Positions 1-11,690 of a DNA stretch of 64,000 nucleotides are shown piece by piece. Each line of letters begins with the position of its first letter. Within the stretch, counting starts at the first letter, position 1. The notes under the pieces are model-generated. The model made no database searches and had not been told where the DNA came from. It was given only the letters and a program-made list of their open reading frames with translations. Origin of the DNA: Chamaecyparis obtusa (taxonomy: Eukaryota > Streptophyta > Pinopsida > Cupressales > Cupressaceae). The stretch lies in NCBI GenBank assembly GCA_027943335.1, contig BSBK01005650.1, positions 61,001 through 125,000 of the forward strand. Direction: 5' to 3'. Both the position numbers and the translations under genes were made by a program.

Positions 1-524
1 TTGGTCAAGGTGGTACTATGCTACGGGTAGTAATCGTTAGTCACTAGAACCAGCAGGGCAATGTCTAGCTAGGAAGGTCACTTTGATAGGCAAAGATATC
101 TATAGGTTAGTTGGGTAAGACAGTTGTGGGTTCTACACCAAGTCTCAGATGAAAAAAGAAAATTGAAGCCTGTGTTCACATGCCTTTGGGAAGGGCTGGA
201 CCACTTCCATGTGGAAGTTGTGCAGGTGACCACTAGGTCATGATTGTAAGATCAAACATTGGGTGGCCAAATCCCTTGATTATACTCTTTTGCCCTATGG
301 AGGTTTGAAGTTTAAAGAAGTACAACAAAGACTGAACTGTCAAGCTATCGGGTTCTATGAATTTAGTTGATCAGATTTTCAAGGAAGTTAATTGAAAATC
401 CTTTATCAATTAGTTAACAAACTTCTTAACTCATCTTCATAGGAAAAGGATAGCAGTTATTTTTGTGTGTAAAGCTTATTTCTTTACCTCGTATGAAAAT
501 TTTAATTTCCTACTTTTAGGGCAG

Positions 525-574
525 TTATAGTTGGTATGTTACAACAAGGTTATAGTTGGTATGTTACAACAAGG
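525..574. repeat. 25-bp perfect tandem duplication
   Basis: A 25-base unit beginning TTATAGTTGG and ending ACAACAAGG occurs twice back to back without mismatch. It looks like a recent replication-slippage duplication in non-coding DNA. Confidence 0.9.
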
Positions 575-1133
575 CTTAGTATTCTGTGAAAGCCAGATTC
601 AAGATTTTTTTTGAATCAGGTGCCAAATTTGCCAAAAGAAGTCATAACGAATGACTTTTATCAATGCAAATTGTTATCTTACAAAACACTTTTTCTGATT
701 TCTATATCTACTCCAGATTTTTTGGTGTGGATTTACATTGACAAATGAAACCATGAGAGTTCATATGTATACTAACTGTTGTGCTTATTCAAAGTTTTTT
801 CTTGGATTCATAATCCCATATCCACCTTTATTAAGCACGTAAGGCTTTTCACAGGGAAATATTTCAGTCCATTTTTTGTGTCGTTTGATTCAACAGTCAA
901 TAAAAGTGCCCATTGTGCTTGAGCTCAGTGAAGGCTATATGCCTTCCTTTTCTCATTCCATGTATTGTACTCTGATGTATAGTTAGTATCCAATAACTTG
1001 CTTAACAAGTCACTAGGAAGAAAAGCACCATTGAATTACTGGATTCAATCATATTTTTTAGGCAAAAGGTCATGCATTTCCACCTCTGAAACAAACATAT
1101 AAACTATTTATTGCTGGGCACGCTACAATTTTT

Positions 1134-1326
1134 CATTTTGTATGGAATCTTCTCTGGTCTAGCTGACACGCCTTTACTATAAGCACGTTAGCAACTGTGT
1201 AAAACTTCGTTCACTTTTCTTTTGTGCTACAGTATAATTCTTGTCAATAACAATGCTTTTTGTATGGTTTCTTCTTTGGTCTAGCTAACATGCCTTCAAT
1301 TCCAGCATGTTAGCAATTGTGCAAAG
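1134..1326. repeat. Diverged direct duplication, period about 121 bp
   Basis: Two copies of about 70 bases start near 1134 and 1255. Both contain TTTTGTATGG, a GGTCTAGCT core, and a pair of short inverted words around the CACGTTAGCAA or CATGTTAGCAA segment. The copies differ at many positions, so the duplication is old. Confidence 0.7.
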
Positions 1327-1461
1327 CTCTTGTGATATCCCTAATTTCAAACTGCTTGAATTCTTCATGAACAACGTAAATATTATGACAAGTCACATGT
1401 ACAAAAATTGTATAATATGCTTAGTAACAAGTGAACTGTAGAAAGGTTCCTAATTATACGA

Positions 1462-2718
1462 TGATTGATGCACTTGGTCGGCTAGACCCAAACATCATCA
1501 TGTAACCAATATTCATAATTGCATGAGAGATTATAAAATCGCATTCATATTCATTCCATTTCACATGTTTCACGACGACCATACATCTCCATAACATCAT
1601 AATCGACATTGCATTAAATAACCAGCGTTACCACTACTTGGTAATGACTTCTATATTTCATATGTATTGCGTATCCCCCACCAACTTATAATTCAATTCC
1701 ATCAATTCATACATCTTACATCATCATACGTGTCCCACACAATTTCCATATTTCCATGCATTACATATCCACATTCATCATTACCATTACATATTAGATG
1801 ATTGGATATAAAAGAATAAAACATATTTAAGTTTATGTTTGAATCAACCAAGTCAAGTTGATAATTGGAATATCATAATCGACTAATTAAGTCGATTAAC
1901 ATAATTGACTAATAAGAGAAGAACCATACATGGCATAACAAACCGATTAATGATTGAAGAGGTACAATTTGGAGAGGTACATCTCTTCCATTGTCAAGAG
2001 TTGTAACCGTTTGATAATTGCAAGGATATAAGATGGAGTTCGAATTTACTCCATAGGCAACATCATCATATATTTTTATATGCTTTTTCTTACCTTTACG
2101 GATTGCTCTATTCAGAGCATATTGTCTTACGACATCCTTGTTGCAAGAATATAAAACTTTATTCAGAGACGACATCTCCAGTGCATAGGTTTATTGCTAC
2201 ATCAGACACAACTGACGTTATAAGCCATATTCAGAAACAACATCTCTTGTGCATATATTTATCGCTACATCAGACACAACCAGCATTATCGTTGCAAGCA
2301 TATAGTCGAATATCAGAGACAACAATCAGATCGCTGTAGCAAGATTACATCAAACTTTGCATATAATCAGTGCCTCGTCAGAAACAGCAACATATACATA
2401 TAAATACATCGATTGTTTGCACAATCGATAAGGGATATTTGCCATTGTATGCGCCATAGTTGTATATATTAGATATTACAATTGCCATTATCAGTTTACC
2501 ATTATAGAACTGACATTGTCATTATAAAATCATTGCAATTTACATTATAGTGAGCATCATAATTATATATTGTCTATTAAATATATTTATAAATAGACCA
2601 GATTGCTCATTTATCATCCATTACTTGCTTAAAAATCATATCTATTTGACATTGTAAGTAGGGAATTTGGAGTAATCGTCCTAGCATTCAGAATACTAAA
2701 AAAAATAGGGACATTACA
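1462..2718 (+). mobile_element. Candidate 5' LTR of a Ty3/gypsy remnant
   Basis: The right edge is supported: the sequence ends GGGACATTACA just before a degenerate tRNA-Met primer site at 2721, as in many plant gypsy LTRs. The interior is rich in CAT and CATTAC words and holds a short internal duplication. The left edge is a guess at a TGATTGATGC word, because the window has no second LTR to align with it. Confidence 0.35.
2164..2280. repeat. 49-bp direct duplication, period 68 bp
   Basis: Two 49-base copies, 2164-2212 and 2232-2280, share a CAGARACRACATCTC start and a CTACATCAGACACAAC end. They lie inside the candidate gypsy LTR and may be an internal LTR repeat. Confidence 0.8.
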
Positions 2719-2720
2719 AG

Positions 2721-2733
2721 TGGCATTAGAGCC
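2721..2733 (+). other. Primer binding site (tRNA-Met type), degenerate
   Basis: TGGCATTAGAGCC differs at two positions from the plant retrotransposon site TGGTATCAGAGCC, which pairs with the 3' end of initiator tRNA-Met. It lies two bases after the candidate LTR end and about 400 bases before the gag relic, as expected for a 5' leader. Confidence 0.65.
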
Positions 2734-3126
2734 ATCGATCTTGCCGGTCTTATGAAGTGACTGAGTGACAAGGAGCTTAAAACATATAGTAGAAGGAAAA
2801 CAAGCCAAAAATCCAGAAATAAGATATAGTGAAAGGAGATATTAACAAGATGGACCAATTATTGAGCAAAGGGAAACCAAAAACTATCTGGACACACAGT
2901 CCTAAACAAAGAATCAGAAAATAATGGGCAAGACAAACATTCACAAAATGAAAGCTCAAAAAGAAAATTTACACCACCTAATTCAAGGCTAGGTATGCCC
3001 ACATTCTCTCAAATTGAACAACTAGAAAAGGTTGAAGTTCACACAATTACAAGAACAATTTAAACAAGATTGGATAGATGGTGATTACAGACTGAAAAAT
3101 CATTAAGAGAATATTTAGAGTTAAGA

Positions 3127-3890
3127 ATGAAATATTTGCCACAAAAAGGAAATAGAGAAGGATACTTAGAATTGAAGAAGAAGATTGGAAAACTTAGCAT
3201 TCCGTACTTAGACGGATCCATCAAAACATCAACAAAGAGCATGAGTACAAAAATTAGATACCTACTTCCAATTAAATCCAATGGAGGAAGAGGAGGCCGT
3301 CAAATATGCGCGACACTTCACCTAGATGGGATAGCCCATGATTGGTGGTATCACAGGTTATTCACTACGAAACATTCAAGTATCAAATCTTATATGGAGT
3401 TTATGGATAAATTAATACAGAGATTTGATAATAACAACCTGGAGCTACATTTCAAAGAACTTACCCAAGAAAAGAAAAAAGGATCAATTGAGGAATACAT
3501 CATGAAATTTTAGAGGGTTTTTGCCCTTGTGATCGACCGATCCAAAAGGCACTTGCTTGTCCTTTTATGGATGGTTTACAAGATCCTCTAAAAGGTTGGG
3601 TCAAGGCATTAAATCCCAACTCCCTACAAGAAGCCATCAAAAAGGAAAGAGATATGGATCTAGGGACTACCAAAAACAAGTTCACACCCAAAGAGACAAC
3701 AAATCTCAAAGAATCCAATAATACCCTCAATAAGGACACACCTCATAAATTTAAACTTGATATGGAAACAAGACAAGTGTTAAGGAGAGATTCTCATGGG
3801 ATTGATAATCTTTCTCTGCATTTTAGACGTACAACTCTCTTGTATGGTACAATTTGGGTTTTCTGGGGCATGCTTTTAATCAGAAAGTAG
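3127..3890 (+). pseudogene. Broken Ty3/gypsy gag
   Basis: This is a degraded capsid gene of a gypsy retrotransposon. The first segment, 3127-3513, shows a retrotransposon gag core: LDGIAHDWWYHRL resembles the family pattern of a small LxG.A..WW element, followed by FMDKLIQRFDNN and a GSIEEYIMKF helix. It stops at 3511. After a frame change the capsid continues from about 3567 with FMDGLQDPLKGWVKAL and a charged helix, then loses similarity before 3890. No zinc knuckle, protease or reverse transcriptase follows, so the element is truncated to leader plus gag. It follows the primer site at 2721. No function can remain; the family call is fairly secure but the lineage within gypsy is not. Confidence 0.65.
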
Positions 3891-4967
3891 GAAAGGAAAA
3901 CTAACACCTGCTCATCACCATGATATAGATGTGATTATAAATCTGCAATAAGAAGGAAAAGAAATAAACGATACAAAGATCATTCACTCCAAAACCCACA
4001 AATGACTACAATTAGAAAAATGAACACGAACCTCTTTCATATGTGTACAAGCAGATAAGAACTCAAAGATTCTAGAATCGAAATGTACGCACCATCAGAT
4101 GTAATGAAAGAAAGGTTAAATACAATTGCAAATTGTCAAAGGATTACAATTGTAGAGAGAACAACTAAACACAGAGACTCAAATTGTTTCTTTTTTTTAA
4201 TGGTCAACCTCAAACACAAAGATCTCAGCCCCTTCGTACAAAAGACTATGTTTGGAAATAAAATCTTCCATCACTCCCTGTTTACATAATTGAAAATTAA
4301 ATCCCTTCTTCTCCTGGCCTATTCTCATTCTTTCCTCCCAGGGAAATGGGGGTGTGGAAGAAAAGGAAAAAAAGTCCTGGCGAATGCCATTTGATTACAT
4401 ATATAAAGGATTGTCTCCCTCGGGACCCTTTAGCTTTTGTAGCTGCCCCCTTCTTTATGGGAAGATAAAATAACCTCTCCGGAGACTCCCCGACTTCCAA
4501 TAGCCGCTCCTCCTTTAAACAATCAACTATCAATAATGAAACACCAACAATCTGTGTACATAATACATACCCACAAGGATAAGGTACGGTGGCTATGAAC
4601 TTCATCTCAAATGGTTTTCTTATTCACATTTGCATTCCCAGTCTTTGTCCTTGAGATAAGGCCCTTACAACTAATTTGTCAACAAAACTGGGTATAATGT
4701 GATCTGATAGTAGTATTACTCGGGTAACCAAATCAAATGCTCCAACCTTTGAAGATGCCCAGGGAGGAAAACTGTTGATATATTTTCTCGCAATATTGCC
4801 ATTAGTGATAGATAGTATGACCTATTTCTGTTAATATGAAATGGTTTTGGCAGGTTCCCTTCTTGGGAATTGCACATCATAGAGGGTTCTAAATCCTCTT
4901 CATTATATATATAGATGCAGAAATGTTGCTCATACCGATCAGTACTCAACAGGTCAACAAGTTTGCA
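3891..4967. other. Unassigned sequence between gag relic and isomerase pseudogene
   Basis: No convincing coding or element signature was found. A 102-codon minus-strand frame at 4297-4605 is open but resembles nothing I know. It lies downstream of the isomerase pseudogene in that gene's orientation, so it could be old 3' flanking sequence. Confidence 0.4.
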
Positions 4968-5850
4968 CTATACACTTGAAGGAAGCAAGTCACATGACTC
5001 AGACGAAATAGGATATTTTTCCTTCAGGTATCAATTTATCAAGGCAGTCGTACTGTGGTTAAAACCCTCCACCACTTCCATGTGTTCGTACATTGCTAGA
5101 AGCTGGCCTCTATTGTATGCTGTCAATGATGGTAGTAAGATGCTAAGTGATGGTCGATTACCAGAAAATGTCTTGTGTGTAATCAAATTATCATGAACTT
5201 TCTCATTCTTCAACTCTTCTGCAGTCTTCCCATATGCAAGAGCATCGGGCTATGCAAAGAAATTAGAAATAAGTTCATCCTGGTTAATCACAACTTCACC
5301 TTTTAAATACACTTGCTGCTGACTATTGATAGTACCAATAAATCACAAGGAATCGCCCGACCCTGGAGGAGTGGCTATGTCATATGGCTGTTCCTTCATA
5401 TAACAAGCCCAAATCTTCCTCGATATGCATGGGCATAGTGAAATTTTAAATTTCCATAACTGGCCTCCATTAGTCCAATGTAGACGAAACAAAAGGCGAT
5501 GTCAACATTTTCAATTTCTCTAAAAATGAAGTTGTGAGGTTTCCAGCATGATGCCTCTAAAAGACATTTGCACATAAGAGATTGAAAAACGCTGATCAAA
5601 TAGATTAGAGAGAGGCTCCAACCCATGGAGCAGAACTTGTCTGATACCAATTGATGAATTAACTGGTGAAAGCTATGCTGGCCATTTGTTCCAGGTTCCC
5701 CAAAATCTATTTCACCAACCTCAAAAGGTAATGGGGCACCATCAATGGGAACTCCCTTCCCATTACTCTCTATGCTAAGTTGTTATATATGAGGTGCAAA
5801 TTTCTCTAGAGCCTGAGAATAAGGCAAGAAACTTGGAAAACATATTCCGA
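4968..5850 (-). pseudogene. PGIC: Cytosolic glucose-6-phosphate isomerase pseudogene (3' part)
   Basis: Read on the minus strand this is the C-terminal third of plant cytosolic glucose-6-phosphate isomerase, which interconverts glucose-6-phosphate and fructose-6-phosphate in glycolysis. From about 5850 downward the recognisable blocks are [83 protein letters not shown] and [17 protein letters not shown]. The copy is dead: stops interrupt FAPHI/QLS and [12 protein letters not shown], and one base is missing after GRAIPCD. An insertion of about 0.28 kb separates LIHQ from GRAIPCD and looks like a retained intron, with a GT near 5650 and an AG before CAGGGTCGG. The segment carrying the WGINSFDQWGVELGK block is absent, so YEH runs directly to [13 protein letters not shown] and a C-terminal tail ending at the TAG at 4968-4970. 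It is therefore a partly processed, exon-skipped fragment. Confidence 0.85.
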
Positions 5851-8032
5851 AAATCCCATGGTTCAAATAAATGCTTTGGAGCTCGAAGAAAGTTTTTGAA
5901 TGACTCTCATCCATCGCCGACGAGCTAAAAGCAAACTAAAACTTGATCTTTTAGATGTAATAATCATAATGTGTATATAGATCAAAATCCATAAAGGAAT
6001 GTGGAAACTCATCATTTTCTTCTTAGTGGTGTCTTGAAACCGTGGCTGCTGAGCGTGATCGGGTTTCAACAACCGCGAAGACTTGAATGAATAGTGGCTT
6101 GATGTGGATTATTCTTCTAGTTAAATGTTCTCGCAAAATCTTGATTGCTTGAAGATCGGTGTGATTTTTCCAAAGATAAAGCAATGCATCGCTGCTATCT
6201 ATGCCAACTTGAGCCCGTGAGCTTCTCTATTGGTTCGCAGATGTGACTTAGCTTGTAAGAACTAAAATTTGAATCTTTTGTAGATCATGATCCAACAAAC
6301 AAACCAGGGCATCTGAGTAGAGACATAAATTACTCCGATTCATTTTGTATATGTTGTGAACAATAAACCCAATCAATCGCCAATGTTAGAGGCCGAATGT
6401 GATTCAACAACATTTGCAACTTCCAAATGGAATGATAGGCTTTGACGATATATCTAGCATAGCTTCATGAATAAGGATGGCTTCTAAAATCATGTTGAAT
6501 TCTTAACGTATAAATATCCATGGGCCCTTTTTAGTTCGTGGTAGAGAACTCTTGCGGAGGGTTGGAGCATAAATAGTGATTAATCCTCTTCTCCACGATC
6601 AATGGTATTGTTTTATTTCCATTCTCCTACGGTTATCTTCAATATTTCAAAAGATGATCGATCCTTACTAGTCGCCTGCCTAATACGAATGCTGGTGCAT
6701 TTATTTTGGGCAGATCAGAGGCTTTCACAGTTTACTATGCAAGAGAAGGAATTAAAACCAAAGCAAAGGTGTTGGGGTTTCCATTTTAGTAGATGACCTT
6801 GACAACTGACATTTTTTGGTGACGACCTGGCAAATATCAGAGTATTGGGGCTACTATTTTGGCAGAGGGTGTTGGGGTGCCCATTTTTTGCAAATGGCAT
6901 TCAGAGTTGGCGTGTTTGGATTTTTATTTTTAAATGCAGGTGAGCCATGTGTTGTGTTGTTTAGCCTGCATTTATTGATTTGTGTGAAGGGGCATAATAA
7001 AATAATGAAATGTGTTAAAAAACCTTTATCTGCAACCCATTTATTCTGTGGTACATGAGATTATAGAGGTCACAGGGTAATTGTGTTAATAAACTTATTT
7101 TTGCAAATTTGTTTTCCCTGTGGTTCAAGAGGATTCCGCTAGGTATGGCTCGATGTATCATTTCATCAGGTACTCTATAATTCTGACATTCAATAGATTG
7201 CTTTGTTTTCTTCACATTAGGGTTTTTGATCTGGTTTCCTCTATGAGTCTAGTGCTCCTCTTGAGTGAGATTAATCTGATGCTTCCCCTGTTTTGCCAAA
7301 TTACCTCTGCATACTGTAAATGCATTCTATTCTACGTTTTATGTTTTATGTTTGTAGGGTGTTGACATTTGGAGATTACTATATACGTATGGAGAAGTCT
7401 CTATGATTTCAAAAAAGGTATTTATTCCACTTATCAAAATATGGGTATTTGGAGATGACTATATATAAGTGCCTTTGAAAGAACAAGGCTTAGTGGTAGG
7501 GGAAATAAAGGTATGCAGGCAAATTAAACTTTTTACTGAAAATAACTACTTAAGACAATAATGCCTACTACATAAAACTTTCCATGAGTTGCGGGCTTTC
7601 CTCTTGAGTGATTTCTAAATATCATTTTTTCAATTATACTCATCTTTTGTCATGGATGATGGTATACATGATTTTCAGAGTTTCGATGTCTGCCAAATTA
7701 CTAAAATTAGGACTCTACAGGAACTACAACCTACAGGTGCCAAACTAGTTGGCTAGATTTTTTAAGTCTTTAAGAATCGATCAAGTTAAAAAAAAGCTAT
7801 ATATATAGCATCTAAGAGTTTTTGGTCTTAGAATAGGAAATAATTTCAATTTGAAATACTCATGCTTGCTTCCAATTGGGTAATGGTCAACATAAAATAT
7901 CCTTGTAATGTGTCTGCAACATAACTTCTACAATAATCTTGGCTTCTAAAAATAAGGCAGTTGGTTGTCATTGTAATGACACTTACTAAATTACAATAAT
8001 TCCAAACCATTCATGAATCTAGTGTTATGTAT
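5851..8032. other. Unassigned sequence upstream of the copia element
   Basis: Nothing here could be assigned to a gene or element. The word GTGTTGGGGT followed by a CCATTTT run occurs twice, near 6769 and 6868, suggesting an old short duplication. The end nearest 5851 may contain further decayed introns or exons of the isomerase copy, but no exon could be read. Confidence 0.4.
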
Positions 8033-8383
8033 GTGGAGCCTAATCAAACTTTTCCACGGGGTCAAGGGCCAGAGCCCCTGATGGGGTCAAGTGTCGGCCA
8101 TCTATTTTCTATTAGTCGGAGTATTTTTTGCCCTAATTTCGTTATGTCAAATATACTTGTAAAATGGCTTAGGGTTTGAGATTCATAGTATGAGGGATTA
8201 TTGTAGCTTCCTGCGACGGTATTGAGTTGTAGGTTTCAGATTGTAATCACTGGATAATAATAAAGATATTGGACTTGCTGTTGGTGGACATAGCCTAGGG
8301 ATTGGATGAACCACGTTAAATTCTGTGTTATTGTGTTCTCTCTTGTTTGTTAATATTTGCATTTTCTGCTTGTTATCCTAACA
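8033..8383 (+). repeat. 5' LTR of copia element F, 351 bp
   Basis: The LTR starts TGTTATGTATGTGG and ends GTTATCCTAACA, giving the normal TG...CA ends. The right edge is fixed by the primer site two bases on. The left edge is supported by the inverted relative at 11587-11630, which begins with nearly the same bases. The start carries two similar words around GGGGTCAAG. Confidence 0.8.
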
Positions 8384-8385
8384 AG

Positions 8386-8399
8386 TGGTATCAGAGAGA
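8386..8399 (+). other. Primer binding site of element F
   Basis: TGGTATCAGAGAGA follows the LTR end after a two-base spacer and matches the first ten bases of the tRNA-Met-type site TGGTATCAGAGC. Confidence 0.8.
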
Positions 8400-8481
8400 G
8401 GTTATTTCATTTGTTCTTTCATCTATTCTTTGAAGCAGGTCTCACGAGTTAGTGGGAGAGTCTCTCGGTTAAGTGGGAGAA

Positions 8482-11400
8482 ATGGCAGACGAGGGTAGAC
8501 TGAAGATTGAAAAGTTTAATGGGCAGAAGTTCCAGTTATGGAAGATGCAAATGGAGGACTATCTCTATCAGAAGGATCTATGGTGGCCATTAGAGGGAAT
8601 AGCTAAGAAAGAGGTAGCAATGTCTCAGGAAGATTGGGATATTTTGGATAGGAAGGCACTGGGGAGTATTCATTTATGCCTGGCACAATCGGTGGCATTC
8701 AATATTATTGGAGCAACGAAAGCTAAAGATTTGATGGACACCCTAGCGAAGTTGTATGAAAAGCCTTCAGCTTCAAACAAGGTATTTTTTATGAAGCGTT
8801 TATTTAATATGAAAATGGTAGAAGGTGGATCAGTCGCTGATCATTTGAATGAGTTTAATACAGTTACAAGTCAGTTATCCTCAGTTAAAATTACTTTTGA
8901 TGATGAGGTTAGGGCTCTCTTGATTTTGTGTTCTTTGCTAGAAAGCTAGAATGACTTGGTAATGACTGTTAGTAATTTCATTTTTGGTTCAAATACCTTA
9001 AATTTTGATGATGTTATTGGTGTTATATCGAGTGAGGAAATTCGTAGGCAAAGCTCAGGGGCATCCACATCGGGTAGTGTATTGAATGCAGAAAGTAGAG
9101 GCAGAACAAGAGATAGAGGAAACAACTCTGGAAATCGTGGAAAATCAAGAGGTAAATCAAAGGGAAAGAGGTCTGAATCCAAAGGGCCAAATGATTGCTG
9201 GTACTGTGGAAAAAAAGGTCATAAGAAGAAAGATTGTTGGTCTCGGAAGAAAGATCAAGGAGACAAAAATGATGGAAACAAGGAGGCAAATGTGGTAAGT
9301 AACAAAACCGAAGAGGATGCTTTGCTTTTGTCTTTAGAAAATGTTGATGATTCATGGGTGTTAGATTCGGGGGCTTCATTTCATGCTACACCCCATAGAG
9401 GTTATTTTGTTGATTATGTCCAAGGGGATTTTGGGCTAGTTTATTTGGGAGATAATGAACCCTGTCAAATTGTTGGAAAAGGGAAAATCAAGATTAAGTT
9501 GCACAATGGGAATCATTGACTACTACAAGAGGTAAGACTTGTTTCAAGGTTGAGTAGAAATTTAATTTCAGCAGGGCAACTCGCTGATGAGGGTTGCATA
9601 GTTACTTTTAATGATAAAAATTGGAAGGTTTCAAAAAGTTCCTTAGTAGTAGAAAAAGGTGTGAAAGTAGGCACCTTATATCTTTGTATAGGTCATACTG
9701 TTCCCTCTACTTTAATTGTTTTAGAGAAAAATGAATGTTCAAGAACAGTTGTTGCAGTTGAGCAGGTAGAACAAGAGACAGTAGCTGGAGATTCTGAAAC
9801 AGCGCTGTGGCATAACAGACTTGGGCACATGAGTGAAAAAGGTATGAAATTACTTCATTCAAAGAAAGCTCTACCAGGTCTGAAATGTGTTAATATGGAT
9901 TTCTGTGAAAGTTGTGTGTATGGAAAGCAAAAGAGAGTCAGTTTTGTAAAGTGTGGGAAGGAAAAGAAAGATGAAAAATTAGAGCTTGTGCATACAGATG
10001 TATGGGGTCCAGCTCAGGTAACTTCCCTTGGTGGCTCTCAGTATTATGTTACATTCATTGATGATGCAACTAGGAAAGTATGGATATATTTCATTAGACA
10101 TAAATCTGATGTATTTGAAATTTTTAAGAAATGGAAAAGCTTGGTTGAAAATGAGACTGGAAAAAGATTAAAATGTCTCAGATCTGATAATGGTAGTGAG
10201 TATTGTAGCAAATAATTTGAAGATTATTGTGCCTCTACTGGTATTCGTAGATAGAAAACTGTACCAAGGACTCCACAAGAAAATGGAGTGGCTAAACGCA
10301 TGAACATGACAATAATGGAGCGTGCAAGGAGTATGAGGTTGCATGCTAGGCTGCCCAAAAATATGTGGGTAGAGGCTGTGAACACTGCTATTTATTTAAT
10401 CAATAGAGGCCCCTCTATTCCTTTGGACTATGGTATTCCAGAGGAAGCATGGAGTGGTAAGAAGGTGAGTTATTCTTTTCTCAAAACCTTTGGTTGTGAA
10501 GCTTTTGCACTTATAGATTCTGAAAACATAACCAAGCTAGAAGCTAAGTCAAAGAAATGTGTATTTGTTGGATATGGCATTGATGAATTTGGTTATAGGC
10601 TTTGGGATTTTGAAAATCATAAAATTGTAAGAAGCAGGGATGTCATATTCAATGAGAAAGTATTGTACAAAGATCTGTTGCAGCAGCATGAGAAGAAAGA
10701 AAATGATTATGTAGTGTTGGATGATATTCCAAATGATAATGTTCCAGTAGTTCCTTATGCTCCGCAACAACAGCAACAACAAATACCACACACCCCAGTG
10801 AATGTTAGACGGTCAACAAGGCTAAGTAGACCTCCAGATAGATTTTCATCTTCTTTGTATTCTATCTTATTAACTGATGCCGGTGAACCTGAATGTTATA
10901 ATGAAGCTATGCAGGTGGATGCAAAACTTCAGTGGGAGTCTACAATGACAGATGAAATGGACTCTTTGCTGAAAAATCAAACATGGGATTTATGTCAGTT
11001 ACCTGCAGGAAAATGGGCTTTGCAGAATAAATGGGTTTACAGGTTGAAAGAAGAAGATGGAGGTAAGAAAAGATTTAAAGCCAGATTAGTCGTAAAAGGA
11101 TTTGCATAGAAACATGGTATTGATTTTGATGAGATTTTTTCTCCAGTTGTTAAAATGACTTCTATTCGTACTGTTTTAAGTATTGTGGCTACTGAAGATT
11201 TTCATTTAGAGCAGCTTGATGTTAAAACAACCTTTCTTCATGGTGATTTGAATGAAGAAATATATATGGTACAACCACAGGGATATGAGGTCAAGGGTAA
11301 GGAGAGTTTAGTGTGCAAATTGCAGAAAAGTTTATATGGCCTGAAGCAAGCACCTCGACAATGGTATATTAAATTTGATACTTTTATGCATGAGAATGGA

Positions 11401-11586
11401 TACACTCGATGTAATTCTGACCACTGTGTTTATTTCAAGAGGTTAAATAATGACAACTACATTATTCTATGTTTATATGTTGATGATATGCTTGTAGCTG
11501 GATCTAAGATGGATCATATTAAGGGGTTGAAACAACAGTTAGCAAAATCTTTTGCTATGAAGGATTTGGGGGCAGCAAAACAAATC
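8482..11586 (+). pseudogene. Copia gag-pol polyprotein gene of element F, stops and 3' truncation
   Basis: One reading frame runs from the ATG at 8482 to the break. Gag begins with a KFNGQKFQLWKMQMEDYL helix and ends in a CCHC knuckle, CWYCGKKGHKKKDC, near 9199. The aspartic protease motif LDSGASFHAT is near 9361. The pre-integrase block HNRLGHMS is near 9812. Integrase follows, with HTDVWGP near 9988, RSDNGSEY near 10189 and PQENGVAKR near 10275. Reverse transcriptase has RFKARLVVKGFA, LDVKTTFLHG, YGLKQAPRQWY and the catalytic YVDDMLVAG near 11476. The frame is never shifted; it is broken only by stops at 8947, 9517, 10213, 10252 and 11107. Most fit C-to-T or G-to-A changes of a glutamine or tryptophan codon. 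It ends at DLGAAKQILG. The GTG at 8473 is an in-frame upstream codon, not a likely start. Confidence 0.88.
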
Positions 11587-11650
11587 CTTGGCCCAATGGA
11601 AAAGTCCGATTAGGCTCCACACACATAACAATCTCCCACTTGGAGACTGA
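11587..11650 (-). mobile_element. Inverted scrap of an F-family LTR with polypurine tract
   Basis: Read on the minus strand, 11630 down to about 11587 begins TGTTATGTGTGTGGAGCC and matches the first 40-odd bases of the LTR at 8033 with a few changes. Next to it on the right, minus-strand AAGTGGGAGAT at 11631-11641 is a typical copia polypurine tract just before a 3' LTR. A second, minus-oriented relative therefore abuts element F head-on. The join at 11587-11591 shares a CCTTGG word between the reverse transcriptase gene and the inverted LTR. Confidence 0.7.
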
Positions 11651-11690
11651 TCAAACTCCACAACAATATCCTCCCACTTGGAGACTGATT
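11632..11690. repeat. Duplicated polypurine-tract region, period 39 bp
   Basis: CTCCCACTTGGAGACTGAT occurs at 11633 and again at 11672. On the minus strand each copy contains an AGTGGGAG purine run, so the polypurine tract of the inverted relative is duplicated. Confidence 0.75.

Larger units (their letters stand above)
1..1461. other. Unassigned sequence with no recognisable gene
   Basis: No reading frame here resembles a protein I know and no LTR edge or RNA gene is visible. The only structure found is two short direct duplications, listed separately. The stretch may be the end of an old element lying mostly outside the window. Confidence 0.5.
8033..11586 (+). mobile_element. Truncated Ty1/copia retrotransposon (element F)
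   Basis: A 5' LTR, a tRNA-Met primer site and a single-frame gag-protease-integrase-reverse transcriptase region are present in the copia order. The element is cut within the reverse transcriptase domain; RNase H, polypurine tract and its own 3' LTR are missing. At the break it meets an inverted copy of the start of the same LTR family. It could have transposed only in an intact state. Confidence 0.88.
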
